From: Dactylosporangium siamense
Lineage (GTDB): Bacteria; Actinomycetota; Actinomycetes; Mycobacteriales; Micromonosporaceae
Direction of reading: 5' to 3'
Length of the DNA: 64,000 nucleotides
NCBI RefSeq assembly: GCF_016862795.1
Contig: NZ_BONQ01000083.1
Location: 62,001 to 126,000, forward strand
How positions within the stretch are numbered: the first letter of the stretch is position 1; each line of letters begins with the position of its first letter. The notes below the pieces were generated by a model. That model was not told where the DNA came from. It searched no databases and saw only the letters and a program-made list of their open reading frames with translations. Made by a program: the position numbers and the translations under genes. Positions 50,832-60,987 of this stretch are shown one piece after another.

Positions 50832-51756
50832 GGATCCCCCATACACCGTGCCAGGACGCTCCCGGCTCCAGCGTCACCACATCACGACCGGACCGGAACG
50901 CGTCAGGGGGGCAGGTCATCGGCTCGATGGCGAGGGCCTTCCGCAGCCGATCGGCAGGCAGCGTGTCGGAGGAGTACACCTGCCACCAGCCGAACGACGA
51001 GTCGGCCCAGACCGTGACGCCCCGGCCGTCGGGCGCGGTGATCGTCACCTGCGAGCCGCCGTCGGCGTCGGGCTCCACCTCGCCGAACGCCGTGTCGAGG
51101 ACGGTGCTGCCGAGCCGCCGGCCCTCCACGAAGTCGTATTCGCTGCCCGCCACCCGGGCCGCGCCGATCGGCAGCAGGCGAGCGTCGACGAGCAGCCGGC
51201 TGCGGGCCGGGACCTTCAGCGTCAGATCGTCCACCGCGACGCCCGGGACCAGCACGTACGGGTGCGTGGCCAGGCCGAACGGGGCCGCCTCCGAGCCGAT
51301 GTTGGTCGCCTCGTGCTCGACGCGCAGGCCGCCCTCGCCGACCGACCACGTGGTGCGCAGGCGCAGCGGCCACGAGTACCCCGGCTGCGGCACCAGGTCG
51401 TGCTCGACGGTCACGCTGTCCGGCGCGGCGTCGACCAGCCGCCAGCGGGTCCAGTTGACCAGGCCGTGGATGGCGTTGTGCCGCTCGGGCTCGGTGAGGG
51501 GCAGTTGCAGGTGATCGCCGCCGAACGCGTACTGCCCGTCGCGGATGCGGTTGGGCCACGGGGCGAGGACCTGCCCGGCGCAGCCGACGGCGTGCTCCTC
51601 CTCGGCGAAGCCGGCGATCACGTCGGCGCCGTTGACGGTGTAGCTGCGAACGCCACCGCCGACCTCGACGATGACGGCCTCATGGCCGCCCGAGGTGATC
51701 GTCCACTGTGTACCTGAAGGGGCGTGCGAGAGCTGCGCGGCGGCGGCGGTGTCCAT
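50818..51756 (-). CDS. galM: Aldose 1-epimerase
   Basis: This 312-aa protein has the galactose mutarotase pattern: PWPNRIRDGQYAF, the catalytic His in NAIHGLV and in THPYVLVPG, and a late Glu in LAIEPMTCPPDAF. It equilibrates alpha and beta anomers of aldoses. TATTGT 7 bases before the ATG suggests that it also has its own leaderless transcript within the pdxH-MFS-galM-nitroreductase run. Confidence 0.88.
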   Translation of the reverse strand: MDTAAAAQLSHAPSGTQWTITSGGHEAVIVEVGGGVRSYTVNGADVIAGFAEEEHAVGCAGQVLAPWPNRIRDGQYAFGGDHLQLPLTEPERHNAIHGLVNWTRWRLVDAAPDSVTVEHDLVPQPGYSWPLRLRTTWSVGEGGLRVEHEATNIGSEAAPFGLATHPYVLVPGVAVDDLTLKVPARSRLLVDARLLPIGAARVAGSEYDFVEGRRLGSTVLDTAFGEVEPDADGGSQVTITAPDGRGVTVWADSSFGWWQVYSSDTLPADRLRKALAIEPMTCPPDAFRSGRDVVTLEPGASWHGVWGIRGTV

Positions 51757-51763
51757 GGCCGCG

Positions 51764-51769
51764 ACAATA
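51764..51769 (-). promoter_or_regulatory. Leaderless -10 box for galM
   Basis: TATTGT (minus strand) ends 7 bases before the ATG at 51756 and lies in the 16-base gap after the MFS stop at 51773. Confidence 0.5.
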
Positions 51770-51772
51770 TCC

Positions 51773-53020
51773 TCAGTGCGACCGGTCGGTGTACCGAAGC
51801 AGGACGGGAAATGTCAGGCCGAGCAGGACGGCCACCACGGCGCAGGCGATCCCGCCGCTGACCCAGGAGAAGGTGGCGCTGGTCGCGTCGGCCACCGAGC
51901 CGGCTCGAAGGTCACCCAGACGTGGACCTCCGGCCACCACGGCGAAGAACACACCCTGCAGCCGGCCGCGCATCGCGTCGGGCGCGCCGAGGAGCACCGT
52001 CTGCCGGTACACGCCACTGATCATGTCGGCGGCGCCGGCGACGGCCATGAAAGCTACACACGCCCACAGCCACGGCACCGCGCCGGCGGCCGCGACCGCG
52101 AGCCCCCAGCCGACGACCGCGCCGACGAGCGCGATCCCCTGCCGGCGGACCCGGCCGATCCAGCCGGACGTGAGCCCGGCCAGGGTCGACCCGATGGCGA
52201 TCGAGGCATACAACCAGCCCAGCGACGCCGCGCCGTAGCGCTGGTCGGCCACGACCGGGAACAGCGCCTTCGGCATCGCGAGGACCATCGCGGCGATGTC
52301 GATCGCGAAGGTCAGCAGGATCACCTTCGAGCCGGCGAGGAACCGCAGGCCTTCGCGGATGTCGCGGAGCCCGCCGGTGGTCCTCACCTCAGCCCCGGTC
52401 AGCGAGGGCGGTGGCAGCGACGGCAGCCGCAGCGCCGCCCACAACACGATCGTGAACAGGACGGCGTCGACGGCGTACGCGACGGAGAAGTCGGCCGAGG
52501 CGATGACCAGACCGGCGCCGACCGGCCCGAAGATCGAGGAGACGCTGGAGGCGGTGAAGCTCAGCGTGTTGGCCGCCGCGACCTCGCCCTCCCCGATCAG
52601 CGCCGGGATGATCGCCTGCCGGACCGGGCTGTTCACACCGAACGCCGCCGACTGGGCCGCGATCAGTGCGAGCATCAGGTAGGGGTTGTCCACGTGCAGG
52701 ACCGCCTGCGCGAGCAGGCCGAGGGTCGTCAGCCACATCAGCGTGGAGCTGGTCAGCAGCACCTTGCGCCGGTCGAACGCGTCCGCGATCGCGCCGCCCC
52801 AGATCGAGAACACGATCAGCGGGATGAGGCCGACGAAGCTGGCGATGCCGACCCACAGCGCCGATCTCGTGATGTCGTACACCTGCACCGGCACGGCGAC
52901 GGCGGTGAACTGGACGCCGAAGAAGGACACCGCGTTGCCGACGAAGAGCCGCCGGTAGGCGACGTGGCGCAACGGCCGCACATCGATCACGTGCTTGCGC
53001 AGCCGCTCCTGCACGCTCAA
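51773..53020 (-). CDS. MFS transporter (MFS_3/EntS-like)
   Basis: This 415-aa protein has about 12 membrane helices with [18 protein letters not shown] (MFS loop) and [18 protein letters not shown], typical of EntS-like exporters. It begins on a TTG that overlaps the pdxH stop (TTGA), so it is coupled to pdxH. The substrate is unknown; a link with vitamin B6 is only suggested by position. Confidence 0.85.
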   Translation of the reverse strand: MSVQERLRKHVIDVRPLRHVAYRRLFVGNAVSFFGVQFTAVAVPVQVYDITRSALWVGIASFVGLIPLIVFSIWGGAIADAFDRRKVLLTSSTLMWLTTLGLLAQAVLHVDNPYLMLALIAAQSAAFGVNSPVRQAIIPALIGEGEVAAANTLSFTASSVSSIFGPVGAGLVIASADFSVAYAVDAVLFTIVLWAALRLPSLPPPSLTGAEVRTTGGLRDIREGLRFLAGSKVILLTFAIDIAAMVLAMPKALFPVVADQRYGAASLGWLYASIAIGSTLAGLTSGWIGRVRRQGIALVGAVVGWGLAVAAAGAVPWLWACVAFMAVAGAADMISGVYRQTVLLGAPDAMRGRLQGVFFAVVAGGPRLGDLRAGSVADATSATFSWVSGGIACAVVAVLLGLTFPVLLRYTDRSH

Positions 53021-53655
53021 GGCGCGAGTCTTTCCACGGTGTCGCCGGTGTACCGGAGGCGATCGTGCAGCCGGCTCTCCCGCCCCTGCCAGAACTCGAC
53101 CTCGTCCGGGCTGACCCGGAACCCGCCCCAGAACGGCGGGGCGCCCGGCTCCCCGCGGGCCTCCGCCTCCTCAACCAGCACCCGCAGCTCGTCGCGCGAC
53201 CGGATGACCCGCGACTGCGGGCTCGCCCACGCGCCGACCTGCGCGCCGTGCGGCCGGACGGCGAAATACTCCTCGGTCTCCTCGCGGGAGACTTTTTCCA
53301 CAGTCCCGCAGACGATCACCTGGCGGTGCAGCGGGTACCACGGGAAGACCAGGCTCGCCCGAGGGTTCGCCGCGAGGTCCCGGCCCTTGCGGGACTCATA
53401 GTTCGTGAAGAACGTGAAGCCGCGCTGGTCGTAGCCCTTGAGCAGCACGGTGCGCGCACTCGGCCGTCCGCTGCCGTCGGCGGTCGCGAGCAGCATCGCG
53501 TTGGGCTCGGTCAGCCCCGCCTCGACCGCGTCCGCGAACCAGGTCGCGAACTGCTCCAGCCACGTGCCGGCAAGCCCCTGCTCGGTCAACTCCCCGGTGT
53601 ACTCGTTCCGCATCCGCGACAAATCTTGCGGTGATGTGCTGGGTCTCACGCTCAC
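53017..53655 (-). CDS. pdxH: Pyridoxamine/pyridoxine 5'-phosphate oxidase
   Basis: GTG 53655 (GGAGGAAGGA upstream) gives 212 residues. Motifs: [40 protein letters not shown] for FMN/PLP binding, [22 protein letters not shown] and the C-terminal [13 protein letters not shown]. It oxidises PNP or PMP to pyridoxal 5'-phosphate, the cofactor used by IlvE and SerC also encoded in this window. Confidence 0.93.
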   Translation of the reverse strand: MSVRPSTSPQDLSRMRNEYTGELTEQGLAGTWLEQFATWFADAVEAGLTEPNAMLLATADGSGRPSARTVLLKGYDQRGFTFFTNYESRKGRDLAANPRASLVFPWYPLHRQVIVCGTVEKVSREETEEYFAVRPHGAQVGAWASPQSRVIRSRDELRVLVEEAEARGEPGAPPFWGGFRVSPDEVEFWQGRESRLHDRLRYTGDTVERLAP

Positions 53656-53685
53656 ATCCTTCCTCCGACGATCACAAATGCGTGA

Positions 53686-53709
53686 AGATGTGTCACGTAG
53701 GACACATCT
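53686..53709. promoter_or_regulatory. Inverted repeat in the pdxH/citrate synthase divergent region
   Basis: AGATGTGTC (53686-53694) and GACACATCT (53701-53709) form a perfect 9-bp-arm inverted repeat with a 6-base spacer, 30 bases from the pdxH start. Size and symmetry suit a dimeric repressor such as GntR or TetR. Confidence 0.6.
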
Positions 53710-53817
53710 GAGCCCCCGTTCAGTCGGCGCTGGCACCCCACCGGGGCGAAGATGTCAAAGGGACCACCGGCGGGTAACAAACCTAGTCAGACACCCCCGA
53801 AACAGCAGGAGTGCGAG

Positions 53818-54915
53818 ATGTCCGATTTCAAGCCGGGACTCGAGGGCGTCATCGCCTTCGAATCCGAGATTGCGGAGCCCGACAAGGAAGGCGGCGCGCT
53901 GCGCTATCGCGGCGTCGACATCGAGGATCTCATCGGCCAGGTGTCCTTCGGCAACGTTTGGGCACTCCTGGTCGACGGCAAGTTCGGCCCCGGCCTGCCC
54001 CCGGCGGAGCCGTTCCCGGTGCCGGTGCACTCCGGCGACATCCGGGTCGACGTGCAGTCCGCGGTAGCCATGCTGGCCCCCTACTGGGGCCTCGGCCAGC
54101 TGCTGGACATCGAGACGCCCCAGGCCCGCGAGGACCTCGCCCGGGTCAGCGTCACCGCCCTGTCGTTCGTCGCGCAGGCCGCCCGCGGCCTGGGGCTGCC
54201 GGCCGTGCCGCAGAAGGAGATCGACAAGGCCGACACGATCGTCGAGCGGTTCATGCGCCGCTGGCGGGGCGACCCCGACCCGCGCCACGTCAAGGCCGTC
54301 GACGCCTACTTCATCTCCGCCGCCGAGCACGGCATGAACGCCTCCACGTTCACCACCCGGGTCGTCGCCTCCACCGGCGCCGACGCCGCGGCCTGCATCT
54401 CCTCCGGCATCGGCGCGCTGTCCGGCCCGCTGCACGGCGGCGCACCTTCCCGTGTCCTGGGCATGATCGAGGCCGTGGAGCGCAGCGGCGACGCGGAGGG
54501 CTACGTCAAGAGCGTCCTGGACCGCGGCGAGCGCCTCATGGGCTTCGGCCACCGCGTCTACCGCGCCGAGGACCCGCGCGCCCGCGTGCTGCGCCGCACC
54601 GCCAAGGAGCTCGGCGCGCCGCGCTTCGAGATCGCCGAGGCCCTGGAGAAGGCGGCCCTCGCCGAGCTGCACGCCCGCCGCCCCGACCGGGTCCTCGCCA
54701 CCAACGTCGAGTTCTGGTCCGCGGTCGTGCTCGACTTCGCCGAGGTGCCGGCGCACATGTTCACGTCGATGTTCACCTGCGCCCGGGTCGCCGGCTGGAG
54801 CGCGCACATCCTCGAGCAGAAGGAGCTGGGCCGCCTGGTCCGGCCGTCCGCCACGTATGTGGGCCCCGGCCCGCGCAAGCCCTCCGACGTCGAGGGTTGG
54901 TCGCACGTCGCGTGA
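53818..54915 (+). CDS. Citrate synthase
   Basis: This 365-aa protein (ATG 53818, AGGAG ribosome site) has the citrate synthase catalytic triad regions: GPLHGGAPSRV, GFGHRVYRAEDPRA and VEFWSAVVLDFAEVP, plus EHGMNAST. It condenses acetyl-CoA and oxaloacetate. The length is of the short actinobacterial CitA/second citrate synthase type; methylcitrate activity cannot be excluded. It is divergent from pdxH. Confidence 0.93.
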   Translation: MSDFKPGLEGVIAFESEIAEPDKEGGALRYRGVDIEDLIGQVSFGNVWALLVDGKFGPGLPPAEPFPVPVHSGDIRVDVQSAVAMLAPYWGLGQLLDIETPQAREDLARVSVTALSFVAQAARGLGLPAVPQKEIDKADTIVERFMRRWRGDPDPRHVKAVDAYFISAAEHGMNASTFTTRVVASTGADAAACISSGIGALSGPLHGGAPSRVLGMIEAVERSGDAEGYVKSVLDRGERLMGFGHRVYRAEDPRARVLRRTAKELGAPRFEIAEALEKAALAELHARRPDRVLATNVEFWSAVVLDFAEVPAHMFTSMFTCARVAGWSAHILEQKELGRLVRPSATYVGPGPRKPSDVEGWSHVA

Positions 54916-56151
<1,236 letters not shown>

Positions 56152-56163
56152 TTTGTATGTACG

Positions 56164-56208
56164 AATGCCCGCCGCCGGTTTGCTTCGTTTGCTCTGGTGG
56201 CGGGCATT
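56164..56208 (+). terminator. serC terminator
   Basis: AATGCCCGCC (56164-56173) pairs with GGCGGGCATT (56199-56208), 12 bases after the serC stop, followed by GCTCTTTGCTTT. The 25-base loop is long. Confidence 0.75.
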
Positions 56209-56320
56209 GCTCTTTGCTTTCTCCCGGCGCGGCACGCTTCGCTCCAGCTAGGGTTACGCGTACTGTGACCGAGTGGTGCCGGGAAAGTCGGTGCCGATGC
56301 GGGTGGGACGGAGGCACGCT

Positions 56321-57427
56321 ATGCGGCCTGTGCGATTCGTCGCCCTCTCCGAGGACGGCCAAGCGTTCGTTCTCGCCGATGAGGTCGGCCGACTGCTCGC
56401 GCTCCCGATCGATGACCGGGTGCACAGCGCGCTGCGTCCTGACCAGAGCCACCCGACCACGACGATGGAGACCGCCGCGTCGCAGCTCGCGCCGCGCGAC
56501 ATCCAGGCGCGCATCCGCTCCGGCGAGTCCGCCGAAGAGGTCGCCCGCGTCGCCGGCGTCCCGGTCGACCGGGTCCTGCGCTACGCCGGGCCGGTCCTGC
56601 AGGAGCGGGCCATGCTCGCCCAGCACGCCCGCCGCACCCGGCTGAAGACCTCCGACAAGGGCTCGTCCCTCGCCGAGGTCGTCGACGCGCGCCTCGGCCA
56701 GCACGGCATCGACACGGAGAAGATCTCGTGGGATGCGTACCGGCGCGAGGACGGCACCTGGCGGATCACCGCGACCTGGCCGAGCGGCAAGGCGACGGCG
56801 CAGGCCGTGTGGGAGCTCGACAAGGCCCGCCAGCAGGTCGCCCCGCACGACGACATGGCGCAGTACCTGTGCACCGAGCGCGCACCGCATGTGCTGGGCC
56901 AGGAGCCGCCGGCGCCGGACCGCACGCTGCCCACCCGCGGCGAGACCAGCCGCGGCGACCTCGGCATGCGCCCCGACCCGCTGCGCCACGGCAGCGGCGG
57001 GCACGAGCTGATCCGCCCCTCGAACGTCCAGCCGTCGGCCCCTTCGACGCGGGGACGTGGGCTGGGCTCCATGAACCCCGACCCGATCCGGGCCGGGCGG
57101 GACGCGCTGCTCGCGTCGCTCGACCGGCCGCTGGGCTCGTCCCCCGCTGATGAGCCCGCGCCCGCTCCCGCCCCGATCGTCCAGGGTGAGAACCGGGCGC
57201 GTGGCGCGGCCGCGCTGATCGGCCGCTCGCCGTTCGACGACGACAGCGACCAGAGCAAGGAGATCCCGGCGGTGCCGTCGCTCGCCGTGCTCCGCCCCCG
57301 GCGCAACACCCCGTCCGCCGCGTCCGCCGACCAGCCGAGCACGCCCGACAAGCCGCGCAAGCGCCTGCCCAGCTGGGACGACGTGCTCTTCGGCGGGGCA
57401 CCGTCCGCTGCCCGGGAAACCAGCTGA
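56321..57427 (+). CDS. sepH: Septation protein SepH
   Basis: This 368-aa protein opens with RPVRFVALSEDGQAFVLADE, the DUF3071 region, followed by a helix-turn-helix-like segment at about 57-95 (PRDIQARIRSGESAEEVARV) and a conserved central part (WDAYRREDGTWRITATW). A disordered Pro/Ser-rich C-terminus ends in KRLPSWDDVLFGG. SepH of streptomycetes binds and activates FtsZ assembly during cell division. ATG 56321 has a GGAGG site 7 bases upstream. Confidence 0.92.
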   Translation: MRPVRFVALSEDGQAFVLADEVGRLLALPIDDRVHSALRPDQSHPTTTMETAASQLAPRDIQARIRSGESAEEVARVAGVPVDRVLRYAGPVLQERAMLAQHARRTRLKTSDKGSSLAEVVDARLGQHGIDTEKISWDAYRREDGTWRITATWPSGKATAQAVWELDKARQQVAPHDDMAQYLCTERAPHVLGQEPPAPDRTLPTRGETSRGDLGMRPDPLRHGSGGHELIRPSNVQPSAPSTRGRGLGSMNPDPIRAGRDALLASLDRPLGSSPADEPAPAPAPIVQGENRARGAAALIGRSPFDDDSDQSKEIPAVPSLAVLRPRRNTPSAASADQPSTPDKPRKRLPSWDDVLFGGAPSAARETS

Positions 57428-57447
57428 TCCCTGCTTTTCCCAGGGGA

Positions 57448-57453
57448 TAGGTT
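57448..57453 (+). promoter_or_regulatory. Leaderless -10 box for the aldo/keto reductase
   Basis: TAGGTT ends 7 bases before ATG 57461. Confidence 0.55.
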
Positions 57454-57460
57454 GGTGTGC

Positions 57461-58447
57461 ATGGAGTACACCAACCTCGGGCGGACCGGCCTCTCGGTCA
57501 GCCGCCTGTGCCTCGGGACCATGAACTTCGGGCCCAAGACCACCGAGCCCGACAGCTTCGCGATCATGGACCGGGCACTGGACCACGGCATCAACTTCTT
57601 CGACACCGCCAACGTCTACGGCTGGAAGCTCGGCGAAGGCGTCACCGAGCAGATCATCGGCCGCTGGATCGCCCAGGGCGGTGGCCGGCGCGAGAAGGTC
57701 GTGCTCGCCACCAAGGTCTACGGCAAGATGCAGGAGTGGCCCAACGGCCAGGGCCTCTCCGCGCGCCACATCATCGCCGAGGCCGAGGCCTCGCTCCGCC
57801 GCCTGCAGACGGATTACATCGACCTGTACCAGATGCACCACATCTCCCGCAGCACGCCGTGGGAGGAGATCTGGCAGGCGATGGAGCTCCTCGTCGCGCA
57901 GGGCAAGGTCCTCTACGTCGGCTCGTCGAACTTCGCCGGCTGGCACATCGCGCAGGCCCAGGAGTCGGCGTCCCGGCGGCACTTCCTCGGCCTCGTCGCC
58001 GAGCAGTGCATCTACAACCTCATGGCGCGCACGGTCGAGCTGGAGGTGCTGCCCGCCGCCCGCCAGTACGGGCTGGGCGTCATCCCCTGGTCACCCCTGC
58101 ACGGCGGCCTGCTCAGCGGCGCCATCGCGAAGGCCGCCGCGGGCTCCGCCGGCCGGTCCTCCGAGGGCCGCGCCGCGGAAGGCCTGCTCCAGCACCGGAC
58201 CGCGATCGAGGCGTACGAGAAGCTGGCCGCGTCGCTTGACGCCGACCCGTCCAACCTGGCGCTCGCGTGGCTGCTCGCGCAGGACGGCGTCACCGCGCCG
58301 ATCATCGGGCCCCGCACGATCGAGCAGCTCGACTCGACCCTCGGCACCTTCGACGTGCCCTTGGACGAGGCCACCCTGCAGCGGCTCGACGAGCTCTTCC
58401 CGCCGGTCGGCAACGGCGGCCCCGGCCCGGAGGCCTGGGCCTGGTAG
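57461..58447 (+). CDS. Aldo/keto reductase
   Basis: This 328-aa protein has the AKR barrel and catalytic residues: INFFDTANVYG (Asp, Tyr), VVLATKVYG (Lys), DLYQMHHIS (His), VGSSNFAGW, and the NADPH motif APIIGPRTIEQL. It resembles the YajO/Gcy-type group. Physiological substrate unknown. ATG 57461 is chosen over a slightly upstream in-frame start by the -10 spacing. Confidence 0.9.
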   Translation: MEYTNLGRTGLSVSRLCLGTMNFGPKTTEPDSFAIMDRALDHGINFFDTANVYGWKLGEGVTEQIIGRWIAQGGGRREKVVLATKVYGKMQEWPNGQGLSARHIIAEAEASLRRLQTDYIDLYQMHHISRSTPWEEIWQAMELLVAQGKVLYVGSSNFAGWHIAQAQESASRRHFLGLVAEQCIYNLMARTVELEVLPAARQYGLGVIPWSPLHGGLLSGAIAKAAAGSAGRSSEGRAAEGLLQHRTAIEAYEKLAASLDADPSNLALAWLLAQDGVTAPIIGPRTIEQLDSTLGTFDVPLDEATLQRLDELFPPVGNGGPGPEAWAW

Positions 58448-58450
58448 GGC

Positions 58451-58591
58451 TTCTGCCTCAGCGCGGTTCTCGGGTGCTGCCTCAGCGTGGTCTCGGGTGC
58501 TGCCTCAGCGTGGTTCTCGGGTGCTGCCTCAGCGTGGTCTCGGGTGCTGCCTCAGCGTGGTTCTCGGGTGCTGCCTCAGCGTGGTTCTCGG
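58451..58591. repeat. Six-unit 23/24-bp tandem repeat
   Basis: Six head-to-tail units of the form GTGCTGCCTCAGCGTGGTTC plus TCGG, in 23- and 24-base variants (one T more or less), fill the gap between convergent genes. The last unit carries the stop codon and final codons (EPR) of the RNA ligase gene. There are no spacers. Confidence 0.9.
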
Positions 58592-59130
58592 GTCGTGGCC
58601 AGCATCTCGTAGGTTGGCCGCGGCCCGAGCTCGCTCTTCATCAGCCGCACGTCGTCCACCGGCCATTCCGGGCCCTCATACGCGCGGAGCACTTCCAGGT
58701 CGGCGGCCAGGTCGGCGCCCGGAAGCCGGTCCCCCGGCCGGGCGATCGTCACGTGCGGCTGCAGCGGCCTGTGGTCGAACGGCAGCTTGCGCTTCTTGAG
58801 CAGCTTCCGCACCGCGTCCCCGAGCGGCGCCACGTCCCCGTCGACCTTCGCGACCAGCGTGGTGAACTTCCCCCGCCCGAACCGGCCGCCACCCCTGATC
58901 CGCACCCGGGGCACGATCTGCGGCAACGCCTCCAGCACCTCGACCGCGTCGTCCCGCCGCTCGTCCTCCACGTCACCGATGAACGCCAGCGTCATGTGCC
59001 ACTGCGCGGCCGGCACGAGCCGCAGCGACTGCCCCTCCGGCATCGGCCTGGCCACGGCGAGCGTGCCGACCATCGCCGCGAAGTGCCGCTCGGCCTCTTC
59101 CGGCAGGTACGCCGCGATGAACAGCCTCAC
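58576..59130 (-). CDS. thpR: RNA 2',3'-cyclic phosphodiesterase / 2'-5' RNA ligase family
   Basis: This 184-aa protein (GTG start) has the two 2H-family motifs WHMTLAFIG and PHVTIARPG, about 85 residues apart, the hallmark HxT pairs. The family cleaves 2',3'-cyclic phosphates or joins tRNA halves in vitro. The start overlaps the stop of the upstream gene (GTGA). Its 3' end lies in a tandem repeat, which supplies the last codons. Confidence 0.88.
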   Translation of the reverse strand: MRLFIAAYLPEEAERHFAAMVGTLAVARPMPEGQSLRLVPAAQWHMTLAFIGDVEDERRDDAVEVLEALPQIVPRVRIRGGGRFGRGKFTTLVAKVDGDVAPLGDAVRKLLKKRKLPFDHRPLQPHVTIARPGDRLPGADLAADLEVLRAYEGPEWPVDDVRLMKSELGPRPTYEMLATTREPR

Positions 59131-59654
59131 CGCTGCTCGGTCTTGGTGTCGCGCAACGCCAGCCCGGCGCGCTGCAACTCGCCCTCGACCCTCAACCGCT
59201 CAACCTCCAGGTCGACCCCGCTCACCTCGTCAAGGTACTGGTCGATCCCCAACTGCACGCACGCGACCCGCAACGCTTCGTCGTACGCCCGCTGCACCGC
59301 GTTGAACCACACCGGCGACCTGGTGGCCACCCCCATCCGCAACCGGTTCAACCGGCGCAGGTCCCCCGCGAGCTGCTCGATCGGCGGCCCCGCCGGCACC
59401 GGCGCCGGCGGCGCGGCGACCGTGTGCAGCACCCGCCCGGCCCAGCTCAGGTGCCACCGCCGCCGCACCGGCCCGTCCCGCCACCCCGGCGCGCGCTCCT
59501 TGCGCCGGAACAGCTTCTTGAAGATCCGCCGGATCCCCCGCCCCACCCGCTCGAACATCTCATCGGCGGAAATGAGCAGCAGGCAGACCAGACACGGCGC
59601 CACGGCGATCAGCCCTATGGCACCGACGACCAGCAGGCCGTGCAACACGCCCAC
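59127..59654 (-). CDS. Membrane-anchored protein of unknown function
   Basis: The 175-aa protein has an N-terminal membrane helix (GLLVVGAIGLIAVAPCLVCLLL), a very basic stretch (RIFKKLFRRKERAPGWRD) and a soluble helical domain (AVQRAYDEALRVACVQLG, VDLEVERLRVEGELQRAG). I do not recognise a family. It is coupled to the RNA ligase gene. Confidence 0.68.
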   Translation of the reverse strand: MGVLHGLLVVGAIGLIAVAPCLVCLLLISADEMFERVGRGIRRIFKKLFRRKERAPGWRDGPVRRRWHLSWAGRVLHTVAAPPAPVPAGPPIEQLAGDLRRLNRLRMGVATRSPVWFNAVQRAYDEALRVACVQLGIDQYLDEVSGVDLEVERLRVEGELQRAGLALRDTKTEQR

Positions 59655-59820
59655 ACCTTGAGGCTAAGCCCGCACGAACAACGATCGCCACCGATCAACC
59701 CAACTTCGGCACCGACTCGCAATCAAGCCGCCCTCCACGTCGCGGCTGCGTCCGCTTCACGCCACTTGCGCCTTTCAGCCGGCCCTCCACTGCCACCGCT
59801 CTCCGCCTCCAGCCCCGCAT

Positions 59821-59846
59821 CTTTGATCACGCCGGGTTGATCAAAG
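59821..59846. repeat. CTTTGATCA inverted repeat
   Basis: CTTTGATCA (59821-59829) and TGATCAAAG (59838-59846) form a perfect 9-bp-arm stem with an 8-base loop. It is AT-rich relative to the surroundings and near no gene start. Confidence 0.6.
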
Positions 59847-60124
59847 CCGTCCCAGGGCCTCCCTGGGGCCTCCCCGGGGCTTCGATCATGCTGGCTGCCG
59901 GGTGCGCGATGTGCTGGCCGGCGTGGCGCGAGGACGCAACGTTTGCGTCGACGGGTCACTCCTGCCGCGTGCGCACTGGCACCGTGGGCAGCGCAGCGTT
60001 CAGTCCATCGCCGCCGAGCTCCCCCGGCGCATCCGCCCCGGCCGCACCACAACAGCCAAGCCACCGTCGCGCCCGTAACGGCGCAGAGGTCGCCGTCATA
60101 CCTCACGGCCATCGGAACCGATCC

Positions 60125-60186
60125 GCGGCAACCCGGAGCTGACCGACGAGGTCCCGGCGTTGATCTGCGGCAACCCGGAGCTGACC
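60125..60186. repeat. 20-bp direct repeat, 42-base period
   Basis: GCGGCAACCCGGAGCTGACC occurs at 60125-60144 and again at 60167-60186 without change. Confidence 0.85.
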
Positions 60187-60664
60187 GGTGCCGGCCGGGT
60201 CGAGCCGGTGGCACCCCTCGTCGCCACCGGATCGCCCACTACCGCATCGCCCGACTGCCAAATCGCCACAGCCAACTCGCCAACTGCTGCCCATCCCGTC
60301 CTCAGGGCACCGCTGTCGGCCCTGCCAGCCGGGTCTTGCCCGTCAGCCCGCTGCTACCCGTCCATCGTCAACCCTGAGCACCCACGGTCAGCCCTGCCCT
60401 TGACCCGTCTTCAGCCCTTGCTGAGCACCCGTGACTGGCTCTGACGGCCCGGACCGTCGGCAGCGAAGCACCCGAGCACCGCTGTCAGCCGGCCTACCAC
60501 CGGCTGTCACCCGTCCCCGTCCCCGTCCCCGTCCTGTCTCCCGAGTCCGCCATACCTCCTGAGCACGTGTTTGTCAGCGTTGCCACCAGGCCTTGCCGTC
60601 AGCCCGACGCCGCCCAGATCCCGGCGTCAACCTTCGCCGAACACCAGCTGGCCAGGCCCGACGC

Positions 60665-60754
60665 TCAGGCCCGAACTTTCAGGCCCGAACTTTCAGGCCC
60701 GGTCGTCAAACCCATCGCCGCCCCATCGCCGCCCCATCGCCGCCCCATCGCCGT
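60665..60754. repeat. Adjacent 14-bp and 11-bp tandem repeats
   Basis: TCAGGCCCGAACTT is repeated at 60665 and 60679 with a partial third copy to 60701; CCCATCGCCGC is repeated four times from 60711 to 60754 (last copy altered at its end). Both are typical of replication-slippage growth. Confidence 0.85.
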
Positions 60755-60987
60755 CGCTGGCGTTGCCGAGCAACCGTGGTCGACCCTGTCCACTCGAGTC
60801 GTGCCGCCGTCCACGCTGCCCGGACCCGCCCGTCAGCCATGCCCGCACAGAGCACCGTCGTCAGTCCCTGCCGTCCGTCGCCCACCCCGCTCTCGTCGTC
60901 GGTTTCCGAAAGACACCACGACTGGTTGCCCGGATCGGCCGCCCCCGTCGGTCAGCCGACCCAGCCCGCTGGTCGCGGTGCAGACAG

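Larger units (their letters stand above)
59655..60987. other. 1.3-kb gene-free, C-rich, repeat-laden region
   Basis: No frame here shows a recognisable protein. The plus strand is visibly C-over-G biased and rich in short motifs such as GTCAGCC. It contains a TTTGATCA hairpin (59821-59846), a 20-bp direct repeat (60125-60144 and 60167-60186), a CCCCGT run (60510-60534), a 14-bp repeat (60665-60701) and an 11-bp repeat (60711-60754). It lies between two minus-strand genes and may be a decayed gene or slippage-grown spacer. Confidence 0.7.

Noticed and set aside
58451-58591. Possible CRISPR array
   Set aside because: Units of 23-24 bases are contiguous with no spacers and no cas genes are near.
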